Notes: generated by a model from the letters alone, not told the origin. A DNA stretch of 64,000 nucleotides from Variovorax boronicumulans (GCF_007677875.1 NZ_VEDO01000003.1:186001-250000), one strand, 5' to 3'; shown: positions 1 through 10,785, counted from the first letter of the stretch. Made by a program: numbers and translations.

Positions 1-405
1 ACCATGGCCGCGGTGTTCATCGCCCAGGCCACCAACACGCCGCTGGACATCACGCACCAGATCACGCTGCTGCTCGTGCTGCTGCTGACCTCCAAGGGCG
101 CGGCCGGTGTCACGGGCTCCGGTTTCATCGTGCTGGCGGCCACGCTGTCGGCGGTGGGCCATGTGCCGGTGGCCGGCCTGGCGCTGATCCTGGGCATCGA
201 CCGCTTCATGTCCGAGGCACGCGCGCTGACCAACCTCATCGGCAACGGCGTGGCCGCGGTCGTGGTCGGCAAGTGGACGGGCGACCTGGACAGCGCGCGC
301 ATGCAGCGCGTGCTCAACAACGAGACCGACGCCCTGGCCGATGCGCCCGAGGCCGTGCTCGACGCTGTGGACCACCGCATGCCGGCCGGGCAGGCCCGCA
401 ACTGA
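1..405 (+). CDS. dctA: C4-dicarboxylate transporter DctA, C-terminal part
   Basis: This is the last 134 codons of a sodium or proton:C4-dicarboxylate symporter of the DAACS family. The frame is open through base 1, so the N-terminal two thirds lie outside the window. [13 protein letters not shown] is a family hallmark, and the following [18 protein letters not shown] segment carries substrate and cation ligands in characterised relatives. The last 30 or so residues form a soluble tail. The protein sits in the inner membrane and should import succinate, fumarate and malate. The dctB-dctD pair downstream on the same strand supports DctA rather than a glutamate symporter. The promoter, expected to be sigma-54 dependent, is outside the window. 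Confidence 0.92.
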   Translation, partial: TMAAVFIAQATNTPLDITHQITLLLVLLLTSKGAAGVTGSGFIVLAATLSAVGHVPVAGLALILGIDRFMSEARALTNLIGNGVAAVVVGKWTGDLDSARMQRVLNNETDALADAPEAVLDAVDHRMPAGQARN

Positions 406-489
406 CCGGCGCTGCGCAACTTCGTGCAAGATGGCGGCCGGCCGCCGCGTCGGCGGCCGCATCCGTCCTTTGCACCCAGGAGACAAGCC

Positions 490-1182
490 ATGGCAAGCAG
501 CAAGACCGGCATCGACACCGAAGCCTTGATCGCCCAGTACGAACAGGCCACGAACAAGCAGGGCCAGGCCCTGCGCCAGGCAGTGCACGACACCACGCTC
601 AAGGCCTTGCAGCAGCGCGAGCTCACGCTCAAGGCGATCAAGGAGGTGGTCAAGTCGGTGACCGAGGCGGCGGCGCAGGGTGCGGCGCGCAATACCCAGG
701 GGGTGGACGTCGACGCCATGCTCGCGCAGACCGTGGCCGGTGTCGACGATGCCGTCCGCCAGGCCGTGCAGGCCAGCCAGCGCGCGCTGCAGCAGCTGCT
801 GGACCAGGGGCTGGACCTGCGCGAGAAGCAGGTCAAGAAGGCCATGGAGGACATCGAGAAGATGGAGGACATGGTGTTCCAGACCATGCGCAAGGCCACC
901 AGCAGCGCAGCCCTCGCACCCATGCAGGGCGCCTGGGCCCAGGCCCTGATGCTGTTCGGCCAGGGCGACAGCGCCACCGGCCAGGCCGCGGGTGAAGCCG
1001 TGGAGCAACTGCTGGCCAAGGCCCAGTCGGCCGCGCGCGAGGGCCGGGCCTTGAACCAGCGCGCCGCCCAGGCCTTCATGGACCACTACGCCACTCTGGT
1101 CAGCGGCGTGCTGATCGGCATGTCCGAGGCCATGGGCGCCGCACCGGCGGCCAAGCCCGCACCCGCGCGCAAGAGCCGCTGA
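490..1182 (+). CDS. Alanine-rich helical protein, DUF6781-like
   Basis: A 230-residue protein predicted to be almost entirely helical. It is rich in Ala, Gln and Lys, has no signal peptide or membrane segment, and ends in a basic AKPAPARKSR tail. The composition and heptad-like spacing recall phasins and the Burkholderiales family DUF6781; I place it there from memory of the family, not from a search. The start at 490 is preceded by AGGAGA at a good distance; an in-frame start at 424 lacks such a site. It lies between dctA and dctB, 11 bases before dctB, and is probably co-transcribed with dctBD. Its function is unknown. Confidence 0.65.
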   Translation: MASSKTGIDTEALIAQYEQATNKQGQALRQAVHDTTLKALQQRELTLKAIKEVVKSVTEAAAQGAARNTQGVDVDAMLAQTVAGVDDAVRQAVQASQRALQQLLDQGLDLREKQVKKAMEDIEKMEDMVFQTMRKATSSAALAPMQGAWAQALMLFGQGDSATGQAAGEAVEQLLAKAQSAAREGRALNQRAAQAFMDHYATLVSGVLIGMSEAMGAAPAAKPAPARKSR

Positions 1183-1192
1183 CAGGAGCGCG

Positions 1193-3000
1193 ATGGCGGA
1201 CCGCGCGCAGCCACCAGCCTTGCGGCTGCGCCGGTTCGTCCGCGCAATGGCCGCCGCGCTGCTGATTTGCCTGGCCGCCTGGGCCGGCAGCTGGCTCGCC
1301 ATGCGCCAGGGCCTGGCTGCGCTGGAGCAGGTGGCGGCGCAGCGGCTGGAGGTGGCGGCCGCGCGGCTCGATGCCCAGCTCGCGCGCTTCGACTTTCTGC
1401 CCTCGCTGCTGGAGACCTCGCCCGAGGTCATGCAGTTCCTGGCCCACCCGGAGGACGGCCAGCGCGGCTACGGCGTCAACCTGTACCTGCAGTCGCTCAA
1501 CGCCATCGCGGGCTCCGACAACCTCTACCTGGTCGACCGCGCCGGCACCGCCATCGCGGCGGCCGACTTCGCCTTGCCGGGCACGCCCTATGGCCGCGAC
1601 CTCTCGTACCGGCCCTATGTGCGCGACGCGCTGGCCAGCGGACGCGGCCATTTCTACGGCGTGGGCGTCACCAGCGCACGTGCGGGCTACTACCTCTCGT
1701 ACGCGCTGCCCTCGCAAGGGCAGGCGCTGGGCCTGGCCACGGTCAAGGTGGACCTGGCCGGCATGGAGCAGGAGTGGCGCCAGCTGCCAGGCCCCGTGCT
1801 CGTGGTGGACGAGCACCAGGTCGCCATCCTGTCGAGCCGCGACGACTGGCGTTGGCGCCCGCTGGTCCCGCTGACGGCCGAGGCGCGCGCCGAAGTGGCC
1901 GCCGCACGCCGCTACGGGCCGAGCAGCCTGGAGCCGCTGGGCTGGCGTGACCGCGACCAGAGCGACGGCCTGGCCCGCCGACCGCCCGGAGACGGCCAGG
2001 CCCTGCGGGTGCAGGTCGACGGCCGGCCCTGGCTGGCCAGCACGCGCCAGGTGCACCAGGGCCGCTGGCAGCTGATCCTGCTCGATGACGAGGCGGCCGT
2101 GCGCGCCAGTGCGCGCAACTGGGCCTTCAGTGCCGCCCTGGCGATGGCGCTGCTGCTGGCCGGCGGTGCCCTGCTTGCCGCGCGCCGCCGCGGGATCCGC
2201 CAGCACCTGGCCAGCCGTGCGGCGCTGCAACGCGCCCACGACGCGCTGGAGCGCAAAGTGGCCGAGCGTACGGCGGCTCTGCAGGCCGCGCAGGACGAAC
2301 TCGTCCACGCCGGCAAGCTCGCAGTCTTGGGCCAGCTCTCCGCTGGTCTCGTGCACGAACTCAACCAGCCGCTGGCCGCGCTGCAGACCGTATCGGACAA
2401 CGCCGACCAGCTGATCCAGCGCAACCGGCTCGAAGAGGCGCGCGCCAACCTGGCCCGCATCGGCCGGCTCGTGGGCCGGCTCAAGCGACTGTCCTCGCAG
2501 CTGCGGCTGTTCGCGAGCAAGCCGGCCGACATCGTGGGCAGCGTCGAGTTGCTGCGCCTCGTGCAGGAGTTGCAACAGCAGCTCGCGCCGCGCCTGCAGG
2601 AGGCCGGCATCGTGCTGTCGCTGGAAGGCCTGCCTGCCAACCTGGCCGTGGCCGGCGACGAAAGCCGCATGGAGCAGGTGCTGGCCAACCTGCTGGGCAA
2701 CGCCATCGACGCGCTGCAGGGCGTGCCCGGGCCGCGCCGCATCGAGGTGGTGGCCACGGTGGCCGAGGGGCGTGCCCGCGTTGCGATCCGCAACAATGGG
2801 CCCCTGATTCCGGACAACATCCTGGCCCGCATGTTCCAGCCCTTCATCACCACCAAGCCCGCCGGCAAGGGCATGGGCCTGGGCCTCATGGTCTCGGCCC
2901 ACCTCGTGCGCGAGTTCGGCGGTACGCTGAGCGCCCACAACCTGTCGCCCACCGGCGCCGAGTTCGTGCTCGACCTGCCGTTGCGGCGCGGCGAGGCGGC

Positions 3001-3004
<4 letters not shown>
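1193..3004 (+). CDS. dctB: C4-dicarboxylate sensor histidine kinase DctB
   Basis: A 603-residue inner-membrane sensor kinase. One membrane segment at about 18-40 and another at about 309-332 bracket a periplasmic PDC/Cache-type domain that would bind C4-dicarboxylates. A coiled coil leads to a HisKA domain with the phosphoacceptor His388 (LVHELNQPLAA), which is typical of the DctB/NtrB subgroup. The HATPase domain follows with an N-box (NLLGNAIDAL) and a glycine box (GKGMGLGLM). The length fits DctB. The start is supported by AGGAG upstream. Its stop overlaps the dctD start by 4 bases (ATGA), which indicates translational coupling with its cognate regulator. Confidence 0.93.
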
Positions 3005-4362
<1,358 letters not shown>

Positions 4363-4368
4363 CGGCGT

Positions 4369-5187
4369 TCAGCTGTATTTGCCGGTCAGCCCGCCGTCCA
4401 CGACGAGCTCCGTGCCGGTCACATAGGCCGCCGCGTCCGACAGCAGGAAGGCGCAGGCATGGGCCACGTCCCAGGCCGTGCCCATGCGCTGCATGGGCAC
4501 CTGGCGTGCGCGTGCCGCGCGCGCCTCGTCCAGGCTGCCCTCGCTGAACATCTTGGCCACCGTGCCCGCGATGCGCGGCGTGTCGATCAGGCCGGGCACC
4601 ACGGTGTTGGCGCGGATGCCCTGGCCCGCGTACTGCTGCGCCACCATGCGCGTGAACTGCGTGACGGCCGCCTTGGTCACGCTGTAGCCCAGGTGCGGAT
4701 AGCCCACGTAGCGCATGCCGGCCACCGAAGAGATCGCCACCAGCGCGCCGCGGCCGCGCGCGGCCATGGCGGGCAGCACCTGCTGCGCGCACAGCAGCAG
4801 GCTGCGCACGTTGACGGCGTGGATGCGGTCCAGGTCCTCGGCGCTGGTCTCCATCGGGCCGCCGGTTTTGCCGATGCCCACGTTGTGGTGCAGCGCGTCG
4901 ACGGGGCCGAAGCGTTCGCGCGCAGCGGCGAACAGGCGCTCCACATCCGCCGCGACCGCCACGTCGCCCACCAGGGTCTCGGCCTCGCCGCCCTCGGCGC
5001 GGATCAGCGCCGTGGTCTCGGCCGCCGAGTCGGCATCGCGGTCGGCCACGCAGACGTGCGCGCCCAGGCGGGCGTAGGTCACGCAGGCCGCGCGCCCGAT
5101 GCTCCAGCCCGGGCCGGCCGAGCCGCCGCCTGCCACGAAGACCACGCGGCCCGTCAGGTCCAGCGGCAGGGCCGCCGGCGCCGTCAT
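4369..5187 (-). CDS. SDR family NAD(P)-dependent oxidoreductase
   Basis: A 272-residue classical short-chain dehydrogenase. The Rossmann glycine motif is an expanded variant (GGGSAGPGWSIG, residues 20-31) rather than the usual TGxxxGIG. The NVG-type motif, the catalytic serine region (ISSVAG) and Tyr168-x3-Lys172 (YSVTK) are present, as is the C-terminal GTELVVDGG. It probably oxidises or reduces a hydroxyacyl or hydroxyacid intermediate. Its start overlaps the stop of the citryl-CoA lyase-like gene (ATGA), making it the last gene of a four-gene operon that begins with a Bug binding protein. The substrate cannot be read from the sequence. Confidence 0.88.
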   Translation of the reverse strand: MTAPAALPLDLTGRVVFVAGGGSAGPGWSIGRAACVTYARLGAHVCVADRDADSAAETTALIRAEGGEAETLVGDVAVAADVERLFAAARERFGPVDALHHNVGIGKTGGPMETSAEDLDRIHAVNVRSLLLCAQQVLPAMAARGRGALVAISSVAGMRYVGYPHLGYSVTKAAVTQFTRMVAQQYAGQGIRANTVVPGLIDTPRIAGTVAKMFSEGSLDEARAARARQVPMQRMGTAWDVAHACAFLLSDAAAYVTGTELVVDGGLTGKYS

Positions 5188-5963
5188 GCCGCGCCTTCCG
5201 GCTTCTTGCCCACGAAGGGAATCGCATGCTCCACCGTGTCCCAGATGAAGCGGCCCGAGGGGCTTTGCTGCTCCTCGACGATGTGGGCCACGAGGCCGGC
5301 CGCGCGCGAGATCACGGCGAAGCCGCGCATCACGTTGGTCGGCACCCCGATCTCGCCCAGCAGCGCGGCCACGGCGCCCGTGGCGTTGATGGTGATGGGC
5401 CGGCCCGCCACTTCGTCCACGGCCTTGGACAGCGTCTCCAGCGCGCGGATGCGGTCGCCCTTCAGTTCGGGCTCGGCGCGACCCAGCTCCAGCAGCTTGT
5501 AGGCGCGCGGGTCCACCGGCTTGTGCAGGTGGTGGCCGAACCCCGGCACGGCGCTCTTGATCTCCTTGTAGTGCCTGGCGATCTGCAGCGCCTCGGCATC
5601 CGGGTCGGCCGCGGCCGCGATGCGTTCGAGCAGCGGCGCGCAGTTCTCCATGGTGCCCACGAAGGAGCTGCCCACGGCCAGCAGGCCCGAGGCCACGGCG
5701 CCCTGCAGGTTCTCGGGCGCGCTCATGTAGACGAGGCGCGTGGCGATCGCGCTGGGCGTGAGGCCGTGCTCCATGAGCACGATCAGCACCACGTCGCAGA
5801 TGCGCATGTCCACCGGCCGCGGCGGGCGCTGCAGGATCTGCATGAGCATCACCTCGGTGAAGCTGCGTTGGCCCATCAGGTCCTCTACGAGGTTGGCGTC
5901 GCCGTAGTGCAGGCTGGTCAGCGTGTGCGTGCACAAGCGGGTTTCGGGGGTCTTGGTCTTCAT
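5184..5963 (-). CDS. Citryl-CoA lyase / citrate synthase-like protein
   Basis: A 259-residue protein of the short citrate-synthase fold, annotated elsewhere as citryl-CoA lyase. The segment PGFGHHLHKPVDPRAYKLLE matches the citrate synthase catalytic region around GFGHxxYKxxDPR, and FIWDTVEHAIPFVG resembles the C-terminal tail. It is far shorter than true citrate synthase (about 430 residues) and lacks much of the large domain, so a lyase or claisen-type role on a CoA ester fits better than a TCA-cycle function. AAGGAGA lies upstream of the start. It sits between the acyl-CoA ligase and the SDR, which suggests cleavage or condensation of the CoA ester made by the ligase. Confidence 0.8.
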   Translation of the reverse strand: MKTKTPETRLCTHTLTSLHYGDANLVEDLMGQRSFTEVMLMQILQRPPRPVDMRICDVVLIVLMEHGLTPSAIATRLVYMSAPENLQGAVASGLLAVGSSFVGTMENCAPLLERIAAAADPDAEALQIARHYKEIKSAVPGFGHHLHKPVDPRAYKLLELGRAEPELKGDRIRALETLSKAVDEVAGRPITINATGAVAALLGEIGVPTNVMRGFAVISRAAGLVAHIVEEQQSPSGRFIWDTVEHAIPFVGKKPEGAA

Positions 5964-5980
5964 GCGTGTCTCCTTGGGAA

Positions 5981-7528
5981 TCAGGGGGCTGCCAGCGCGA
6001 GTTCGCGCACGGCGTTCTTGAGCACCTTGCCAACCGGCGAGCGCGGCAGGCTGGCGTGGAAATGGATGCGCTTGGGCGTGGCCACCGGGCCCAGCCGCTG
6101 GCGCACGAAGGCCATGAGTTCGGCCTCGTCGGCCTTCTGGCCTTCGCGCAGCTGCACGGCGGCCTGCACGGACTCGCCCCATTTGTCGTCGGGTACGCCG
6201 AACACGGCGCATTCGTGCACGGCCGGGTGTTGGCCCAGCGCGTTCTCCACCTCGATCGGGTAGACGTTGAAGCCGCCCGTGATGACCAGGTCCTTGAGCC
6301 GGTCCTTGAGGTAGAGCATGCCGCGTGCGTCGATGAGACCACGGTCGCCCGTGTGCAGCCAGCCGTCCACGATGGTCTCGGCAGTCTTCTCGGGCAGGCG
6401 CCAGTAGCCGCTCATGACGAGGTCGCCGCGTGCCACCACTTCGCCGATCTCGCCGGTCGGCAGCAGCCGGCCGTCCGGTGCCATGATGGCCACGTCGCTG
6501 AACCAGGCCGTGCGGCCGACCGAGGCCCAGTTGGCCTCCTCCTCGAAGTCTTCGGGCTGCATCACCGTCAAAATCTGCGGCGCCTCGGTCTGGCCATAGG
6601 TCGTGGCCAGCACCGGGCCGAAGAACGCGCGCACCTCGCGGATCTTCTCGGGCGGCATGGGCGCGCCACCGTAGATCAGCCGGCGCAGCTTCGGAAAGTT
6701 GGCGCGGCTCGCGCCAGGCTGGGCCATCAGCATGTAGATCAGCGTGGGCGGCATGAAGGCCACCGTGCCGCCGCGCGTGCGGAACGCCTCGCGCACCGCT
6801 GCGGCGCCGCTGCCCTCCAGCAGCACATGGCAGCCGCCCTGGGCCAGGATGGGCAGCAGGTAGGTCGAGGTGCCGTGCGTGACGGGCGCGGCCAGCACGT
6901 AGCGGTCGTCCTCGGTGAAACCCCAGCAGTGGATCTGGTTGGCGATGTTGGCCATCCAGGCACGGTAGGGCTGCATCACGCCCTTGGGCGCGCCCGTGGT
7001 GCCGCCCGTGAACTTGATGGCCTGGGTGGCGTCGGCCGGCAGGTCGAAGGTGGGCTGCGGCGCGCCGGCATGGCGTGCGAGCAGGGCGGCCACGGTGGCG
7101 CCACCGGACGGAGCCTGGTCGGTCCACAGGCGCTGGCCGGGCGCGCCGTCGAGCAGGCCGGCGCAGTCGGCGTCCAGCACCAGGATGCTGGGTTCGGTGG
7201 CGTCCACCAGGCGGCGCAACTCGGGCCGCGTGCTCTTGGGGTTGAGCGGCACCCAGACCTTGCCGCAGGCCAGCACGGCCAGCAGCGCGGTGATGTGGGC
7301 CACGCTGTTGTGCGCACAAATGCCCACGCGGCTCTGGGCGTGCGGGTCGATGGCGTTCAACGCGGCGGCCAGCGCGCGCACGCGTTCGGCCAGCTCGGCG
7401 TAAGAGAGGCTGCCTTCGGGGGCGTCGATGGCGGTGCGCGCGGGCCAGCGCGTGGCGGCGCGCCAGAAGAAGTCGATCGGGACCATGGGATTCTCAGTGG
7501 CGGGCGAAAGGGGGCGTGAGGGGTTCAT
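5981..7528 (-). CDS. AMP-forming acyl-CoA ligase
   Basis: A 515-residue ANL-superfamily acyl-CoA synthetase. It has the P-loop TGGTTGAPKG, the TTYGQTEAP adenine-binding motif, GWLHTGD (A8 hinge region), NVYPIEVE and the C-terminal PVGKVLK catalytic lysine. It should activate a carboxylic acid to its CoA thioester using ATP. The start at 7528 overlaps the stop of the upstream binding-protein gene (ATGA), which favours coupling. An internal ATG at 7486 (MVPIDFFW) would also give a complete enzyme, and homologues often begin near that sequence. The acid captured by the co-encoded Bug protein is the likely substrate; its identity is unknown. Confidence 0.9.
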   Translation of the reverse strand: MNPSRPLSPATENPMVPIDFFWRAATRWPARTAIDAPEGSLSYAELAERVRALAAALNAIDPHAQSRVGICAHNSVAHITALLAVLACGKVWVPLNPKSTRPELRRLVDATEPSILVLDADCAGLLDGAPGQRLWTDQAPSGGATVAALLARHAGAPQPTFDLPADATQAIKFTGGTTGAPKGVMQPYRAWMANIANQIHCWGFTEDDRYVLAAPVTHGTSTYLLPILAQGGCHVLLEGSGAAAVREAFRTRGGTVAFMPPTLIYMLMAQPGASRANFPKLRRLIYGGAPMPPEKIREVRAFFGPVLATTYGQTEAPQILTVMQPEDFEEEANWASVGRTAWFSDVAIMAPDGRLLPTGEIGEVVARGDLVMSGYWRLPEKTAETIVDGWLHTGDRGLIDARGMLYLKDRLKDLVITGGFNVYPIEVENALGQHPAVHECAVFGVPDDKWGESVQAAVQLREGQKADEAELMAFVRQRLGPVATPKRIHFHASLPRSPVGKVLKNAVRELALAAP

Positions 7529-8508
7529 TCGGCCGAGGCGCCCGAGGCCTTGACCACGGCCTGCCAGCGCGTGATCTCGGCATCGGTGAAGGCGCGCATC
7601 TGCTCCGGCGTGCCCGGGGCCGGAGTGGCCGCCAGGTCCTGCAGGCGCTTCTTCACGTCAGGGGTGTCCAGGGCCTGGTTCAGCGCCTTGTTGAGCTGGG
7701 CGATGACGCTCGCTGGCGTGCCGGCCGGTGCGGCCAGGCCGAACCAGGACTGCACGTCCAGACCCGGAAAGCCGGACTCGGCCAGCGTGGGCACGTCCGG
7801 CAGCATGGGCAGGCGCTGGGCGCTGGTCACGGCGATGGCGCGCAGCTTGCCCGACTGCACGTGCGGCAGCGACGAGGGCGCGTTGTCGAACATCGACTGC
7901 ACCTGCCCGCCCAGCAGATCGGCCACGGCCGGCGCGCTGCCGCGGTAGGGCACATGCAGCATGTTCAGGCCGGTCTGCATCTTGAACATCTCGCCCGACA
8001 GGTGGATGGACGAGCCGCTGCCCGAGGAGGCGAAGGTGATGCCGTTCTTTTCGGCCTTGGCGAAGCGCTGGTAGTCGGCCACCGTCTTCACGGGCAAGGA
8101 CGGGTGCACGACCAGGATGTTCGGGATCTTGGCCATGAGGCCGATGGGCGCGAAGTCCTTGCGCGGGTCGTAGCCCAGCTTGCCGTAGAGCGAGGCGTTG
8201 ATGGTGTTGGCGATGGTGTAGACGTAGAGGGTGTAGCCGTCGGCCGGCGCGCGCGCCACCACTTCGGCGCCCACGTTGCTGTTGGCGCCCGTGCGGTTGT
8301 CCACGATGACGGGTTGGCCCAGCAGCTCGCCCATCTTCTGGCCGACCAGCCGCGTCACCACGTCGGTGGCGCCGCCGGCGGCGTAGCCGACCACCAGGCG
8401 CACGGGCTTGGCGGGCCAGGTCTCGGCCTGGGCGGGCAGGGTGGCCAGACAGGCCAGGCTGGCGGCACAGGCCAGCAGGCGGCGGCGGGAGGGGTGGCGG
8501 TCGGTCAT
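7525..8508 (-). CDS. Bug/TctC family periplasmic substrate-binding protein (first of five)
   Basis: A 327-residue tripartite tricarboxylate transporter (TctC, Bug) receptor. A cleavable signal peptide ends near LPAQA (about residue 28). The first ligand loop reads YAAGGATD, and the second lobe shows FASSGSGSSIHL and HVPYRGSAPAVADLLGGQV, all typical of the family. Bug proteins bind carboxylates in the periplasm, but no tctA or tctB membrane partner is visible. AAGGAG precedes the start. It is the first gene of the operon with the acyl-CoA ligase, lyase and SDR, and it is divergent from an IclR gene 82 bases away that probably controls it. Confidence 0.93.
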   Translation of the reverse strand: MTDRHPSRRRLLACAASLACLATLPAQAETWPAKPVRLVVGYAAGGATDVVTRLVGQKMGELLGQPVIVDNRTGANSNVGAEVVARAPADGYTLYVYTIANTINASLYGKLGYDPRKDFAPIGLMAKIPNILVVHPSLPVKTVADYQRFAKAEKNGITFASSGSGSSIHLSGEMFKMQTGLNMLHVPYRGSAPAVADLLGGQVQSMFDNAPSSLPHVQSGKLRAIAVTSAQRLPMLPDVPTLAESGFPGLDVQSWFGLAAPAGTPASVIAQLNKALNQALDTPDVKKRLQDLAATPAPGTPEQMRAFTDAEITRWQAVVKASGASAE

Positions 8509-8590
8509 GTCGTCTCCTTGCTGTTTGGGTGGTGTGGCCGGGGCTGCGGCACACTGCCCGCACCGCTCCCGACTGCCGGAATTCTTCGCC

Positions 8591-9385
8591 ATGGCCCGCT
8601 TCCGCACGAACCAGAACGTCCACTCTGCGGACGATTCATCCCTTGACGCCGGCGGCGCCCGCGCGCTGCGGCGCGGGCTGCAGTTGCTCGATGCGCTGCT
8701 CGATGCCGGCCCCGAGGGCCTGCGCGTGGTGGAGCTGTGCCGGGCCTGCGCGCTCGAGCGCGCGACCGTGCACCGCCTGCTGGCCACGCTGCAGGCCTCG
8801 GGCTACGTGGCCACGGCGGGGCGCTTCCGGTACGTGCCGGGGCCGCGCCTTGGTCGGGCGGCCGCTGCCGCTGGCCAACCCAACATGGCGGTGCGGCTGC
8901 AACCGGTGCTGGCCCGGGTCAGCGCGGCCTTCGGCGATGCCGCCTTCGCCATCGTCCGCGATGGGCCGGCTTCGCACTGCATCGCGCGCGAGGTGGGCAC
9001 GCACCCGGTGCAGGTGCTCGTGATCCAGGTCGGCACGCGCCAGCCGCTGGGCGTGGGCGCCGCCGGTCTGGCGCTGCTGTCGGCGCTGCCCGACGCCCAG
9101 GTGCAGCAGATCGTGGCGGCCAATGCGCCGCAGCTCCCGGCCTACGGCGGCATGACGGGCGAGCGGCTGCACCTGCTGGTGCGCGCTACGCGCGAGCGCG
9201 GCTGGTCGGTGATCGGCAACCACGCCACGCGCAACGTGCTGGCCGTGGGCATGGCGGTGCGCGACGCGCGCGGCGAGCCGGTGGCCGGAATCAGCTTGGC
9301 CAGCACGCTGGCGCGCATGCCGCGCGAACGCCAGCAGCTCGTGGCGCGCATCATGCGCGAGGCGCTGGCGCCGCTGGCCGTCTGA
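8591..9385 (+). CDS. IclR family transcriptional regulator
   Basis: A 264-residue regulator with an N-terminal winged helix (about residues 20-80, including LERATVHRLLATLQASGYV) and a C-terminal IclR effector domain (about 90-264) ending in a region like GISLASTLARMP. It is transcribed divergently from the Bug-ligase-lyase-SDR operon, and the shared 82-base gap must hold both promoters. The obvious inference is local, effector-dependent control of that operon. I see no strong Shine-Dalgarno sequence before 8591. That start gives the usual length and begins just ahead of the helix-turn-helix domain. Confidence 0.9.
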   Translation: MARFRTNQNVHSADDSSLDAGGARALRRGLQLLDALLDAGPEGLRVVELCRACALERATVHRLLATLQASGYVATAGRFRYVPGPRLGRAAAAAGQPNMAVRLQPVLARVSAAFGDAAFAIVRDGPASHCIAREVGTHPVQVLVIQVGTRQPLGVGAAGLALLSALPDAQVQQIVAANAPQLPAYGGMTGERLHLLVRATRERGWSVIGNHATRNVLAVGMAVRDARGEPVAGISLASTLARMPRERQQLVARIMREALAPLAV

Positions 9386-9438
9386 GCGGCTGCCGCACAA
9401 TCGCGGCCGGCCGACTTCTGGCCGGAGACAAGAACGAC

Positions 9439-10320
9439 ATGCATCTCACACACACGCGCGCGCTGTTCCTGATGGTCCTGGTCACGCTGATGTGGTCCAT
9501 CGCCGGCGTCGTCACGCGCCACCTGCAGGCGGCCGAGGGGTTCGAGGTCACCTTCTGGCGCAGCTTCTTCACGCTGGTGGCGCTGGCCCTTTTACTGCCT
9601 GCGCTGCAGGGCCGGCAGCTGCTCGTGCGCATGCGCGCGGCCGGCTGGGCGCTGTGGGTGTCCGGCTTGTGCTGGAGCGTGATGTTCACGGCCTTCATGC
9701 TTGCGCTGACGCTGACCAGCGTGGCCAACGTGCTCGTGACCATGGCGCTGGGTCCGCTGTTCACGGCGCTGGTGGCGCGCTTTGCGCTGGGCCACCGGCT
9801 CGCGCCACGCACGTGGGGCGCCATCGTGCTGGCCGGCCTGGGCATCGCATGGATGTACGGCAGCCAGCTGGGCCTGGGCGATGGGGGTGTGCTGGCCGGC
9901 ACGCTGGTGGCGCTGTGCGTGCCGGTGGCGGCCGCGGTCAACTGGACGGTGGTGCAGCGCAGCCACGCGTCCGGGCGCGACCTGGACCTGGTGCCGGCCG
10001 TGCTGGTGGGCGCGCTGCTGTCCACGTTCACCACGCTGCCGGCCGCCTGGCCGCTCACGGCCACCGCACACGACGTGGGCCTGCTCGCGTTGCTGGGCGT
10101 GGTGCAGCTGGCCATTCCCTGCGTGCTGGCAGTGCGCTGCGCGCGCGTACTGGCCGCGCCCGAGGTGTCGCTGCTGGCGCTGCTGGAGGTGATCTTCGGC
10201 ATCGCGCTGGCGTGGCTGGGCGCGGGTGAGCAGCCCGGATCTTCGGTGCTGTTGGGCGGCGGGCTGGTGATCCTCGCACTGGTGGGCAACGAACTGCTGG
10301 GCTGGCACGCGCGGCGTTGA
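9439..10320 (+). CDS. DMT superfamily (EamA) transporter
   Basis: A 293-residue inner-membrane protein with about ten hydrophobic segments arranged as two EamA repeats, the standard layout of drug/metabolite exporters. The first segment starts at residue 8 (ALFLMVLVTLMWSIAGVV) and the last ends just before the short basic tail GWHARR. The start is preceded by GGAGACAAGAACGAC. The gene follows the IclR gene on the same strand after 53 bases but shares no obvious function with it. Members export amino acids, metabolites or drugs; the substrate is not deducible. Confidence 0.88.
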   Translation: MHLTHTRALFLMVLVTLMWSIAGVVTRHLQAAEGFEVTFWRSFFTLVALALLLPALQGRQLLVRMRAAGWALWVSGLCWSVMFTAFMLALTLTSVANVLVTMALGPLFTALVARFALGHRLAPRTWGAIVLAGLGIAWMYGSQLGLGDGGVLAGTLVALCVPVAAAVNWTVVQRSHASGRDLDLVPAVLVGALLSTFTTLPAAWPLTATAHDVGLLALLGVVQLAIPCVLAVRCARVLAAPEVSLLALLEVIFGIALAWLGAGEQPGSSVLLGGGLVILALVGNELLGWHARR

Positions 10321-10390
10321 GACCTGCCCCGCAAGGAGCCCTTGTGCCGGCACGGCCGAACGCCCGGCGCCGGGGCGTATGCTTCCTGCC

Positions 10391-10777
10391 ATGCCGCACC
10401 GTCCCGCTCCGACCCGATCCATGCGTCTGCTGGCTGGCGCGCTGGCGCTCGCCGCCGTGGTGCTGGCGGCGCCACAGGCGCGGGCGTCGCAGTCGATGCG
10501 TTGCAACGGCGAGCTTGTCGGCAAGGGTGAATCGCCGCTGGCGCTGCTGCACAAGTGCGGTGAGCCGGCCTTGCGCCTGCCGGTCTGTGTGCCCATGCTG
10601 CAGCTGGGCTGGATCGTCCTGCCCCACCGCCAGGACGGGCCGGGCGCCGTGCTGGCCAACCAGTGCGTGCCGATGGAGGAATGGACGTACGACCGCGGGC
10701 CCGGCAACTTCCTGGGCATCGTGCGCCTGTACAACGGCGCCATCGAATCGGTGCGCGACGGCGCGCGGCTGCGTTAG
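10391..10777 (+). CDS. Small secreted DUF2845 protein
   Basis: A 128-residue protein with a signal peptide whose hydrophobic core is LLAGALALAAVVLAA and which is probably cleaved after QARA. The mature part has four cysteines and the pattern MRCNGELVGKGESPLALLHKCGEP, characteristic of the periplasmic DUF2845 family, followed by a small beta-rich domain. Alternative starts at 10379 and 10421 exist and none has a clear ribosome site; 10421 would give a minimal signal peptide. The two cysteines flanking the GE motif could form a disulfide. Function is unknown. It converges on dgkA with 8 bases between stops. Confidence 0.75.
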   Translation: MPHRPAPTRSMRLLAGALALAAVVLAAPQARASQSMRCNGELVGKGESPLALLHKCGEPALRLPVCVPMLQLGWIVLPHRQDGPGAVLANQCVPMEEWTYDRGPGNFLGIVRLYNGAIESVRDGARLR

Positions 10778-10785
10778 CCGGTCGT

